Assembly: GCF_009724245.1 (NCBI RefSeq)
Contig: NZ_WNNK01000013.1
Coordinates: forward strand, 1-64,000
DNA length: 64,000 nt
Direction of reading: 5' to 3'
Source of the DNA: Pseudomonas spelaei
Lineage (GTDB): Bacteria; Pseudomonadota; Gammaproteobacteria; Pseudomonadales; Pseudomonadaceae
The notes under the pieces are model-generated. The model worked only from the letters and a program-made list of their open reading frames with translations, was not told where the DNA came from and made no database searches. A program made the position numbers and the translations under genes. This document shows positions 26,914 to 34,919 of this stretch, piece after piece. Position 1 is the stretch's first letter. Each line of letters opens with the position of its first letter.

Positions 26914-29900
26914 TTACCCGGCCAGCACGGCTTGCTCAGTCGTCTTCAGCCACTCGCACAGCTGCGACAGTCCTGTCCCGCCCGAGCTTTTCACCAGTAC
27001 CCAATCCCCTGGGTGAAACCACTGCGTCGGGTTCTGCATCAAGGCCTGGTTCAGTGCCTTGGCATTCTCGAACCACTGTACCGACAGCTCACCGCGCAAC
27101 TCGAGGTACAACGCGTGCATCAGGGGGCCGCACAACAGCACATGGCGTGGCGCTGCCATGCGCAGCGGTGTGGCCAGTTCCAGGTGATAACGCTGGGTGT
27201 CGGGACCCAGTTCCAGCATATCCCCCAACACCAGCACTCGGTGCCGCGAGGTCACGGGGAGGTCCGCCATGGACTGCAACGCCGCGGCCATGGAGCCGGG
27301 GTTGGCGTTATAGGCATCGTTGATCAATTGGAAATGGCCGCCCGCGCACTGGATCTGCATGACATTGCCACGTCCCTCAACGGGTTCAAACCCGGTCAGG
27401 ACCTTGAGCGCCTGATTGGCCTCAAGGCCCGCCGCGAACAGCGAAGCCAGCACCGCCAGTGCATTGAGCACCATGTGTCGGCCACGGGCTTGCAAGGTGA
27501 AATTGAGTGCCTGTGAGGCTCGTTGCGCCCGGACGTACACCTGATCCGATTCGCTGCGCCAATCCAGAAGACGCAGGTCCGCATCGGTGTGTTCGCCATA
27601 ACTGATCACCTTTAGGCGAGCGGTTTCTGCTGCCTGGGCGAACAGCTCGTAATACGGCATGTCCCGGCTGAGTACCGCGTGGCCGCCCGGCGCCATGGAG
27701 CGGAAGATTGCGCTTTTTTTGCGGGCCAGGTTCTCCAGCGTACCGTGGTATTCCAAATGCGCAGGAGCCAGACCGGTGACGATGGCGATGTGTGGGCGAA
27801 CCAGTTCCGAGTTGATGGGCATCCGGCCCACCGCCATTTCCAGGACCCAGAACTTCGCCTCTGGCGGCATGCTCGCCAGGTTCCAGGCAATGCCGTGGGG
27901 CAGGTTGGCATTGGCTTCGGTTTGCCCGACCTCAGCCCAGTGTTTCAACGCGTGGGCGAGCATGGCCACCACTGTGGTTTTGCCAAAACTGCCGGTCACG
28001 CCGAACACCTGCCCGCTGAAGTGCAGCCGGGCGTGCCTGCCCAGTTGCAACATCGCTTCGCTGGTGTCGGCGACTTGCAGCGCCGGCAAGCCACTGTCCA
28101 GATAGGGCGTCGGGTCCACACACAAAAAGGCGCAGGGCCGCCGTTCAGGCTTGGCCTGTGCCCAACGCAAGGCCGATTGCACCTCGTTCGGGCCAACCTT
28201 GGTGGGGTGGCGACTGAGCATGCGCCCTGGCTTGAAGAATTGCATGGAGGGTGTCAAACCTGCGGCTCGCCAGTCCGAGGGTGGCTGCTGGGCCCATGTT
28301 CCCTGCGTTACACGCGCCAGGGTCGCAGCGTCCCAGGTCCAGTCGCAGGTGGCTTGCGTCGGTGGCGGCAGGCTCACTTGCGGCGCACCGTCCAGCAGAT
28401 ACCGGTGATAGGCAATCAGCCCGGAAAGGTAGTGTTCGACGTCGTCGATACGCACCCTGAACGCATGATGCCGAATGAAGAATGCGCCGGCGATGCGTGC
28501 CGGGTTGGCGAAATACATTGCCATTTCCGGCCAGAAATAACCGTTGAGCAGGTAGCGGGCGCGATGATGCAAAGCCCGATAGAACGCGTGCAGATCAATG
28601 TCCTGGAGCAGGTGCTGCACAGGCGGTTGTTGGGCGATCCGTTCCAGCATTTGCTGCGCGGCCATCATCAGTTCGAGCAAGGTGGGGAAGGTGGTAATGC
28701 GCTGCTGGACGAACCCCAGGTAGCCCGCGACGTTGTTCAGGCCGAAACGGAAGTATTTTTCGGCGGGGCGATAGCGCGTCAACTCGTTCACGCAGTAGCT
28801 GAGCCAATGGTCATGCTCGCGCCAGTGCTCTTTGTCGATGAAGTAATCGAAGGCCTTTTCCACGACGTTGAGCCAGCGTTCATTGCGGGTCAGCCCATAG
28901 AGGCGCATCAGCCCGAACGCGGCTTCACCGTCGTAATAGATGATGCGAAACGGCTCTTTGACGCTCAAGTCCTGGGCATGCAATACGTGTACGAAAGCGC
29001 CGGTAGTGGGGTCTTGCATCCAGGCCATGCCGTTGGCGAGGGCTTCCAGCAGCGGCAGGTACTGACGGGTGCCGGTTACTTCGCTGTACTTGACCAGGGC
29101 CAGCAGGCACACCGCGTTGCCGCCCAATTTGATCTCGTTGCCGGTGTCCACAAGGAAGGCGGCCACGCTGCCGTCGGGCAGCAGGCTGGGCCTGATCAGC
29201 GTTTGGGTCAGGTAGTCCAGTGACCGTTGAATCGCGGCCTTCAACGTCTCGTCACCGCTCAACGCCCAGGCCTCGATCATCGCGTAGGTGCTGCTGGCGT
29301 GGCGCAGGGTGTTGTAGTTCTTGATCGGCCGGTCGAAGCAAGGAAAGTAGCCGTAGACGAACTGGCCGCTGTCCTGCACCTGTGCCCCCAGATAAGTGGC
29401 GGCGGTGCAGATGGGTAGCCTGACGTCGTCGGGCGTCAGGGCGGCCAGAGTGCGCCAGCCGATTTCTGCTGCGTTGCTGTTGAGCCGGTGGGCCATGCCG
29501 TCTTCGGCGCAGAATACACCCGCCGTGTCGAACAGATAGACCGGGGTGTCGGGCTGCAACGTGCTGACTGCGTTCAGTGCCGCTGATCCTGCAAAACGGC
29601 GTTTGGCGTAGACGGAAAAATTTCCGGCATTGAAGCTCGCATGGGCGATGTTATTACCGCCATAGAGAATCGCGTTGGCGTTCAGCTCCTGTTCGGTGAG
29701 CGCTATGTGCAAGCGGCGGTCGAACGCGATGCCCCCTCTGAAGTAGTTGCGCTTGTGACGCTTGAGGCGCTCGTTGAATTGTTCCCAGGTCGTTGGCTTC
29801 ACGTTAATCGCACGTTCGACACGAATCCACGTACGTTCGGCCTTGTTGTCCGGTTGAGCTAACCGCTGGTCATGGGTTCTCTGGAGTTCATTGGCTCCTG

Positions 29901-30078
29901 TTTGCCATGCCTTTTCGAAGTTCTCGGCCGAGACATGAAAAACATGCGCACGTTTTGTGCTGTCACTGATTGAGAAAAATAAAGTGCAGGAGGATGCCCT
30001 GTTCGATGAGACAGCCTGCTCATCGGTGTCTTTACTCAGCAGAGCATAACAAGCGAGCAATTGCTGTTTCACAGACAT
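26914..30078 (-). CDS. Fusion of alpha/alpha-toroid region and MurF-type ligase
   Basis: A 1054-residue protein I cannot assign a function. Residues 1-230 match nothing I recognise. Residues about 240-580 look like an alpha/alpha toroid as in sugar epimerases or glycoside hydrolases (YGYFPCFDRPIKNYNT, then regular helix pairs). Residues about 640-1054 form a Mur ligase of MurF type: P-loop GVTGSFGKTT with Lys700, a central EMAVG/GLAPAHLEYHG block, and the MurF-like NDAYNANPGSM near 920-930 followed by LVLGDMLELG. It is not the housekeeping murF, which is about half this length and sits in the division cluster. No signal peptide is seen; it should be cytoplasmic. The ribosome site before 30078 is poor. 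It lies downstream of a small ribbon-helix-helix gene on the same strand. Confidence 0.8.
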   Translation of the reverse strand: MSVKQQLLACYALLSKDTDEQAVSSNRASSCTLFFSISDSTKRAHVFHVSAENFEKAWQTGANELQRTHDQRLAQPDNKAERTWIRVERAINVKPTTWEQFNERLKRHKRNYFRGGIAFDRRLHIALTEQELNANAILYGGNNIAHASFNAGNFSVYAKRRFAGSAALNAVSTLQPDTPVYLFDTAGVFCAEDGMAHRLNSNAAEIGWRTLAALTPDDVRLPICTAATYLGAQVQDSGQFVYGYFPCFDRPIKNYNTLRHASSTYAMIEAWALSGDETLKAAIQRSLDYLTQTLIRPSLLPDGSVAAFLVDTGNEIKLGGNAVCLLALVKYSEVTGTRQYLPLLEALANGMAWMQDPTTGAFVHVLHAQDLSVKEPFRIIYYDGEAAFGLMRLYGLTRNERWLNVVEKAFDYFIDKEHWREHDHWLSYCVNELTRYRPAEKYFRFGLNNVAGYLGFVQQRITTFPTLLELMMAAQQMLERIAQQPPVQHLLQDIDLHAFYRALHHRARYLLNGYFWPEMAMYFANPARIAGAFFIRHHAFRVRIDDVEHYLSGLIAYHRYLLDGAPQVSLPPPTQATCDWTWDAATLARVTQGTWAQQPPSDWRAAGLTPSMQFFKPGRMLSRHPTKVGPNEVQSALRWAQAKPERRPCAFLCVDPTPYLDSGLPALQVADTSEAMLQLGRHARLHFSGQVFGVTGSFGKTTVVAMLAHALKHWAEVGQTEANANLPHGIAWNLASMPPEAKFWVLEMAVGRMPINSELVRPHIAIVTGLAPAHLEYHGTLENLARKKSAIFRSMAPGGHAVLSRDMPYYELFAQAAETARLKVISYGEHTDADLRLLDWRSESDQVYVRAQRASQALNFTLQARGRHMVLNALAVLASLFAAGLEANQALKVLTGFEPVEGRGNVMQIQCAGGHFQLINDAYNANPGSMAAALQSMADLPVTSRHRVLVLGDMLELGPDTQRYHLELATPLRMAAPRHVLLCGPLMHALYLELRGELSVQWFENAKALNQALMQNPTQWFHPGDWVLVKSSGGTGLSQLCEWLKTTEQAVLAG

Positions 30079-30203
30079 AGGGGGCCATTAATAAAATTAG
30101 TTTGGGTGGTCTGTATTTTTATAATTGATTGAGCCGTCAATAAAAGATACAGGCGAATTTATGCCTGATACTCGGAGATGAAAATATTAGTCCGAGTTAT
30201 ATA

Positions 30204-30404
30204 TCAGGAATAGGTTGATGAGTCTTCGCGAACCTGCTCGATCATCACGGGGTTGATTTGACTCTCGTATTGCTGGAGGTGGTCTCTGATCAGTTTGCGG
30301 ATGACCTGAGAAATAGTAAGGTCAACCTCCTCCGACAGGGTTTCCAGCCTTTGTTTGGTTGGGGAGTCGATGAGTATGGTCAGGCGCGTAGTTTTTTCAG
30401 ACAT
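30204..30404 (-). CDS. Small ribbon-helix-helix DNA-binding protein
   Basis: A 66-residue CopG/Arc-type protein: the N-terminal strand TTRLTILID followed by two helices (SPTKQRLETLSEEVD and SQVIRKLIRDHLQQY). ATG 30404 has AAAGGACC upstream; an extension to 30461 has no support. It reads in the same direction as the toroid-MurF gene and ends 126 bp before its start, so it may be its autoregulated repressor or the upstream member of an operon. No toxin-like partner of usual size is adjacent. Confidence 0.8.
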   Translation of the reverse strand: MSEKTTRLTILIDSPTKQRLETLSEEVDLTISQVIRKLIRDHLQQYESQINPVMIEQVREDSSTYS

Positions 30405-30844
30405 TTTCTTGGTCCTTTTGCAAAAGCGCGGTCTCGACTGCCGCGTGCAGCAACTGCTCAATGAAGTGATGAATACTTAAATCAAACCAATTGGATTGTA
30501 ATCCGGGTTGTTGAAAGTCTAATTCAATCACATGGTGTTTTCTACGGATGTGTGGGGAAAGTTGTCATAATGTGAAGTTGGCCACCTTCCCATAGTCCTC
30601 TATTATCATGTGGTTATAACCCAATGAAACTCAGGTATTAACTAGGTTTTAAGAAAATTATACGAAAAGGAAAGTGATGTCAAAAGGCAATACTATCTAG
30701 CACTAAAGTAGTGGTGGGCGCTTTATGATTAATTTGTTAGGGCGTTATTTTATTGGTCGTGGATTTTTTCATGGGTACTATTTGTAAAACATTTTGTCAC
30801 ATAATAGTAATTGCTTGTCGAGAACAAATAATATTTAGCGCGCG
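30405..30844. other. AT-rich region upstream of the ribbon-helix-helix gene
   Basis: No gene of normal size. The stretch is strongly AT-rich compared with flanking DNA. Near the ribbon-helix-helix start it holds two short dyads, CCAATTGG at 30487-30494 and GGATT-GT-AATCC at 30493-30504, that could be operator sites for that protein. A 20-codon open frame at 30725-30787 (+) is noted separately without claim of function. Confidence 0.5.
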
Positions 30845-31068
30845 AAAAAGGGGCCGCTCGGCCTAATGCCAGTCAGTTAAGCGAACGCGGTGCTCAAGGC
30901 AGAGAAGAACGAATGTGGGAGCTGGCTTGCCTGCGATTGGATCAACTCGATATACCTGAAGTATCGAGGTGTCTGCATCGCAGGCAAGCCAGCTCCCACA
31001 CTGAATCTGCTTCGGTTGCTGGATCCCCACTCCTTAACTGATCGGCATTAGCCGCTCGGCCCCTTTTT
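30845..31068. mobile_element. MITE-like 224-bp element with 37-bp inverted ends
   Basis: The ends AAAAAGGGGCCG...CAGTTAAG (30845-30881) and CTTAACTG...CGGCCCCTTTTT (31032-31068) are imperfect inverted copies over 37 bp, with a few mismatches and single-base indels. Between them lies a REP doublet (30914-31000). There is no room for a transposase, so mobilisation, if any, would be in trans. I see no clear target-site duplication, so an alternative is a large composite repeat folding as one structure. Confidence 0.55.
30914..31000. repeat. REP doublet
   Basis: Two inverted 24-bp arms starting TGTGGGAGCTGGCTTGCC (30914-30937 and complement at 30977-31000) around a 39-bp spacer. Same sequence family as the copies at 33357, 39254, 42781 and 50144. 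Confidence 0.9.
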
Positions 31069-31082
31069 ATGGAGGGTGTACT

Positions 31083-31427
31083 TTAGGCAAAAACGAAGTA
31101 CTTGCGCACGGTTTCGACCACCTCCCAGGTGCCTTTCATGCCGGGCTCCACCACAAAAATATCACCGGCTTTCAAGTGAATGGGCTCCAGGCCGTCCGGG
31201 GTAATCACGCAGTAGCCTTCCTGAAAGTGGCAGTACTCCCATTTCACATACTCCACCCGCCATTTGCCCGGGGTGCAGATCCACGTGCCCATGATCTTGC
31301 TGCCGTCTTCGCTGGTGTAGGCGTTGAGGTTGACGGTATGCGGGTCGCCTTCGAGCTTTTCCCATTTGCAGGCATCCAGTACCGGCAGGGGGTGGGTGTC
31401 GCGCAGAACGGTGATCGGCTTGGACAT
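31083..31427 (-). CDS. Small cupin-domain protein (DUF861/cupin_3 type)
   Basis: A 114-residue single-cupin protein. The pattern KWRVEYVKWEYCHFQEGYCVITPDG followed by LKAGDIFVVEPGMKGTWEV matches the EutQ/ureidoglycine-aminohydrolase-like cupin_3 family (motif longer than shown is at residues 55-79 and 86-104). Metal-binding histidines are sparse, so binding of a small molecule or a stabilising role is as likely as catalysis. CGGAG precedes the ATG at 31427. It points away from kynB, and the 356 bp between them hold a REP doublet and the kynB promoter. Its substrate is not evident. Confidence 0.8.
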   Translation of the reverse strand: MSKPITVLRDTHPLPVLDACKWEKLEGDPHTVNLNAYTSEDGSKIMGTWICTPGKWRVEYVKWEYCHFQEGYCVITPDGLEPIHLKAGDIFVVEPGMKGTWEVVETVRKYFVFA

Positions 31428-31554
31428 GATGACTCCGAGGCAAGAAGGGAAAGCCGAACCCTATAGCGTCGAGTGGTGGAGCAGTGGTCTGAACTCGACA
31501 TCGGGATGCCCAGAAACGCAGGCGTTTGCACATCGTTAAATCACCGCTAATTCC

Positions 31555-31646
31555 TGTGGGAGCCGGGCTTGCCCGCGATGAGGCCGGCACAGCTTGCATC
31601 TCCCTGGACTGACACGCCGCCATCGCGGGCAAGCCCGGCTGCCACA
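31555..31646. repeat. REP doublet (GCCGGGC variant)
   Basis: Inverted arms TGTGGGAGCCGGGCTTGCCC / complement ending at 31646, with one mismatch, around a spacer of about 40 bp. It occupies much of the intergenic region between the cupin gene and kynB, upstream of the probable kynB promoter. Confidence 0.85.
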
Positions 31647-31708
31647 GGGTGAAGCTTCCATTCATCAATCGGCCATTTCTTCGCAGTAAGTGCGAAAAAA
31701 TTCCTGGT

Positions 31709-31726
31709 TTGCGCTCGAATTCGCAA
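31709..31726. promoter_or_regulatory. Candidate KynR operator upstream of kynB
   Basis: Inverted arms TTGCG / CGCAA enclose a CGAATTCG palindrome (31716-31723), 58 bp before the kynB ATG. A related palindrome with an ATTCGAAT core sits between kynR and kynU. The link to KynR is inferred from this similarity only. Confidence 0.35.
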
Positions 31727-31783
31727 GAATATTTACAGCGGGCCCTCGTATCATTCTTCCTGGGAACGACCGAGAGCCTTGTG

Positions 31784-32434
31784 ATGAATCCAATAAAAAC
31801 GTGGTGGGACATCAGCCCGCCCTTGAGTGCCGCGACCCCGACCTGGCCCGGCGATACGCCGTTTCAGGAAGAGCGGGTCTGGCAGTTTGGCCCGGAGTGC
31901 CCGGTGAATGTCGGGCGTATCACGTTGTCGCCTCACACCGGAGCGCACGTCGATGCACCCTTGCACTACAGCGCTGACGGCGCGCCGATTGGTGAGGTTT
32001 CGCTGGATGTGTACCTCGGCCCGTGCCGGGTCTTGCATTGCCTGGGCAGTGGCGCGCTGGTGCAGGCGCATCAGTTGGAAGGGCGCCTGGAGAATCTGCC
32101 GGAGCGTGTTTTGCTGCGCACTTATCAACAGGCGCCGCTGACCTCCTGGGATGAAAATTTCACCGCCGTTGCGACAGAAACCGTCGAACTGCTGGCCCGT
32201 CTTGGCGTGCGCTTGATCGGTATCGACACGCCGTCCCTGGATCCGCAACAGTCCAAGACCATGGATGCCCACAACGCGGTTGCCCGGCATGGCATGGCGA
32301 TTCTCGAGGGCATCGTCCTCGACGACGTGCCCGAGGGCGATTACGAGTTGATCGCGCTGCCGCTGCGTTTCGCCAATCTCGATGCCAGCCCGGTGCGGGC
32401 TATTTTGCGTCCGCTCAAGGAGTCCACGCGATGA
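31784..32434 (+). CDS. kynB: Kynurenine formamidase
   Basis: Hydrolyses N-formylkynurenine to kynurenine and formate, step 2 of tryptophan degradation. The 216-residue protein is a metal-dependent bacterial cyclase-type formamidase with the metal-binding motif HTGAHVDAPLHY (about residues 48-59) and GIDTPSLDPQ near 147. I start at ATG 31784, giving the family N-terminus WWDISPPLS; a GTG one codon earlier is possible, and an extension to 31649 has no family-like sequence. It overlaps kynA by 4 bp (ATGA), so the first two pathway enzymes are coupled. Confidence 0.95.
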   Translation: MNPIKTWWDISPPLSAATPTWPGDTPFQEERVWQFGPECPVNVGRITLSPHTGAHVDAPLHYSADGAPIGEVSLDVYLGPCRVLHCLGSGALVQAHQLEGRLENLPERVLLRTYQQAPLTSWDENFTAVATETVELLARLGVRLIGIDTPSLDPQQSKTMDAHNAVARHGMAILEGIVLDDVPEGDYELIALPLRFANLDASPVRAILRPLKESTR

Positions 32435-33288
32435 GCCAATGTCCTTTCTCTCCCGACTATCAACCCCCGGAAGAATGGCATAACGCCGAGCTGAATTTTT
32501 CCGAGTCCATGAGCTACGGCGATTACCTGGACCTGGGCAAAGTGCTCAGCGCCCAGCACCCGCTGTCGCCGGACCACAACGAGATGTTGTTCATCATCCA
32601 GCACCAGACCTCGGAGCTGTGGATGAAGCTGATGCTTCACGAGCTCAAGGCTGCCCGTGAACACGTGCGTCAGGGGGAGTTGGCGCCGGCGTTCAAGATG
32701 TTGGCGCGGGTGTCGCGGATCTTTGATCAACTGGTGCATGCCTGGGCGGTGCTGGCGACCATGACGCCGTCGGAATACAAGTCGATCCGCCCGTACCTGG
32801 GGCAATCGTCCGGGTTCCAATCGTTCCAGTACCGCGAAATCGAATTCATCCTCGGCAATAAAAGCGCGGCGTTGTTGCGGCCTCACGCCCATCGCCCGGA
32901 GTTGTTGAAGGAGCTGCAAGTGGCGATTGCCACGCCGTCGCTGTATGACGAAGCGATCAACCTGATGGCCAAGGCGGGCCTGGTTATCGACCCCAAGCGT
33001 GCCGAGCGCGACCCGACGGCGGCCACGGTTCATGATGATTCCGTGGAGGCAGCGTGGCGCGAGGTTTATCGCGATCCGAGCCGTTATTGGGACCTTTATC
33101 AACTGGCCGAGAAGTTTATCGACCTGGAAGATTCGTTCCGCCAATGGCGCTTCCGGCATGTGACCACGGTGGAACGGATCATCGGCTTCCAGCCGGGCAC
33201 CGGAGGTACCGAAGGTGTGGGTTACTTGCGCAAGATGCTCGATACCGTGCTGTTTCCGGAGCTGTGGCGGGTGCGTTCTTCGTTGTAA
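32431..33288 (+). CDS. kynA: Tryptophan 2,3-dioxygenase
   Basis: Haem enzyme that opens the indole ring of L-tryptophan to give N-formylkynurenine, step 1 of the pathway. The 285-residue product has the substrate-site segment FIIQHQTSELWMKLMLHEL near residue 52 and the haem-ligand His243 in RFRHVTTVERIIGFQPG, followed by GTGGTEGVGYLRK. Length and motifs are standard. It is the second gene of kynBA and is followed by a strong terminator. In P. aeruginosa kynA is not next to kynBU, so this arrangement groups the genes differently. Confidence 0.97.
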   Translation: MSQCPFSPDYQPPEEWHNAELNFSESMSYGDYLDLGKVLSAQHPLSPDHNEMLFIIQHQTSELWMKLMLHELKAAREHVRQGELAPAFKMLARVSRIFDQLVHAWAVLATMTPSEYKSIRPYLGQSSGFQSFQYREIEFILGNKSAALLRPHAHRPELLKELQVAIATPSLYDEAINLMAKAGLVIDPKRAERDPTAATVHDDSVEAAWREVYRDPSRYWDLYQLAEKFIDLEDSFRQWRFRHVTTVERIIGFQPGTGGTEGVGYLRKMLDTVLFPELWRVRSSL

Positions 33289-33300
33289 TCCGCGCCCAAA

Positions 33301-33339
33301 TAGAAAGCCCCGGCACTCACTGAGTGCCGGGGCTTTCTA
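33301..33339. terminator. Terminator after kynA
   Basis: A 19-bp perfect stem (33301-33319 and 33321-33339, TAGAAAGCCCCGGCACTCA and complement) with a 1-nt centre, ending in a pyrimidine-rich CTTTCTATTT. Symmetric, so it may serve both strands. Confidence 0.88.
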
Positions 33340-33356
33340 TTTGGAATGCAATCAAC

Positions 33357-33445
33357 TGTGGGAGCTGGCTTGCCTGCGATGGCGGACTATCCGGCAGCCC
33401 ATCAGCGCTTGACCCACCGCTATCGCAGGCAAGCCAGCTCCCACA
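33357..33445. repeat. REP doublet
   Basis: Inverted arms TGTGGGAGCTGGCTTGCC... and complement, between converging kynA and the permease gene. Confidence 0.9.
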
Positions 33446-33449
33446 AGGT

Positions 33450-34850
33450 TTAGCGTACGATCACGGCCTTGGCGTTGTTCATACGCAACCGATATGCCAC
33501 ATAGATAAGGCCTACCCATACCGGAATCGCATACACCGAGGGCCGCATGGCCGGGATCGCCAGCATCACGCAGATGATCATCAGCATGAACGCCAGGCAC
33601 AGGTAGTTGCTGAACGGGAACCAGAAGGTCTTGAACGACGGCACCAGCCCTTGTTCGCCCATGGCTTTGCGGAACTTGATGTGGGTCAGGCTGATCAGCG
33701 CCCAGTTGATCATCAACGAGGCAACCACCAGCGCGAACAACAGCTCCAGCGCATCATGTGGCGCGACGTAGTTGATCACCACGCACAGCAGCGTCACCAG
33801 GGCTGAGATCCCCAGGGCCCGCAGCGGCACGCCTTGCTTGTTCAGCTTCAACAGCGCCTTGGGCGCATCGCCTTGCTCGGCCAGGCCGAACAGCATGCGG
33901 CTGTTGCAGTACACGCCGCTGTTGTACACCGACAGCGCGGCGGTCAGCACCACGAAGTTGAGGATCTGTGCAGCGGTGTCGTTACCGATCAGGGAAAAGA
34001 TCTGTACAAACGGGCTACCGCTGTAGGGGTCACCGGATGCGCCGAGTGTTTGCAGCAGTTGGTCCCAGGGGTACAACGACAGCAGCACGGTCAGTGCGCC
34101 GACGTAGAAAATCAGGATCCGGTACACCACCTGGTTGATCGCCTTGGGGATCACCTTGCGCGGTTCGCTGGCTTCAGCGGCAGTAATGCCCACCAGCTCC
34201 AGACCACCAAACGAGAACATGATGAACGCCATCGACATCAGCAGACCCATGCTGCCATTGGGAAAGAAACCTCCGTGTTCCCACAGGTTGCTGATGGAGG
34301 CCTGCGGGCCGGCAGTACCGCTGAACAGCAGGTAGCAGCCCAGCAGGATCATGCCGATGATCGCCACCACCTTGATGATCGCGAACCAGAACTCGGTCTC
34401 GCCGAAGAACTTCACGTTCAGGGTGTTGATCAGGTTGACCGCGACAAAGAACACCACGGCGCTGACCCAGGTTGGTATTTCCGGCCACCAGAACTGGATG
34501 TACTTGCCGACCGCCGTCAGCTCGGCCATGCCCACCAACACATACAGCACCCAGTAGTTCCAGCCCGCCAGGAAGCCCGCGTAACTGCCCCAGTACTTGT
34601 GGGCGAAGTGGCTGAAGGAACCTGCCACCGGCTCTTCCACGATCATCTCGCCGAGCTGGCGCATGATCAGGAAAGCAATGAACCCGGCAATCGCATAGCC
34701 GAGGATCATCGACGGCCCCGCCGACTTGAGCACCCCGGCCGAACCGAGGAACAAGCCTGTACCAATCGCCCCTCCCAGGGCAATCAGCTGAATATGCCGG
34801 TTCTTCAGGCCGCGCTTGAGGCCCACCGGGTTAACCATGTCATCCGCCAT
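33450..34850 (-). CDS. Amino acid permease, AroP/PheP-like (APC family)
   Basis: A 466-residue inner-membrane proton-coupled amino acid importer of the AAT group, with about 12 membrane segments. The N-terminal GLKNRHIQLIALGGAIGTGL and the glutamate-containing FSFGGLELVGITAAEASEP are typical of the AAT family. Lying between the tryptophan-degradation genes and antABC, it probably imports tryptophan or another aromatic amino acid, which is inference from context because substrate cannot be read from sequence. Start ATG 34850. It is followed on the minus strand by a REP doublet. Confidence 0.88.
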   Translation of the reverse strand: MADDMVNPVGLKRGLKNRHIQLIALGGAIGTGLFLGSAGVLKSAGPSMILGYAIAGFIAFLIMRQLGEMIVEEPVAGSFSHFAHKYWGSYAGFLAGWNYWVLYVLVGMAELTAVGKYIQFWWPEIPTWVSAVVFFVAVNLINTLNVKFFGETEFWFAIIKVVAIIGMILLGCYLLFSGTAGPQASISNLWEHGGFFPNGSMGLLMSMAFIMFSFGGLELVGITAAEASEPRKVIPKAINQVVYRILIFYVGALTVLLSLYPWDQLLQTLGASGDPYSGSPFVQIFSLIGNDTAAQILNFVVLTAALSVYNSGVYCNSRMLFGLAEQGDAPKALLKLNKQGVPLRALGISALVTLLCVVINYVAPHDALELLFALVVASLMINWALISLTHIKFRKAMGEQGLVPSFKTFWFPFSNYLCLAFMLMIICVMLAIPAMRPSVYAIPVWVGLIYVAYRLRMNNAKAVIVR

Positions 34851-34919
34851 TCACGTTCCCTTCTACTTGTTTTTTTCAGGGTTGATTGCACGCCGAACCA
34901 GCCCCTCACTGCTGAGGGG

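Noticed and set aside
27679..29223. 514-codon plus-strand frame inside the toroid-MurF gene
   Set aside because: Antisense to a gene with clear Mur ligase motifs; composition has no matching family features.
26914..30078. Housekeeping murF
   Set aside because: More than twice the usual length, fused to other domains and not in the division/cell-wall cluster; treated as a paralogous ligase.
30204..30404. Antitoxin of a classical toxin-antitoxin pair
   Set aside because: The RHH fold fits antitoxins, but no small toxin-size gene is adjacent; the next gene is a 1054-residue enzyme-like protein.
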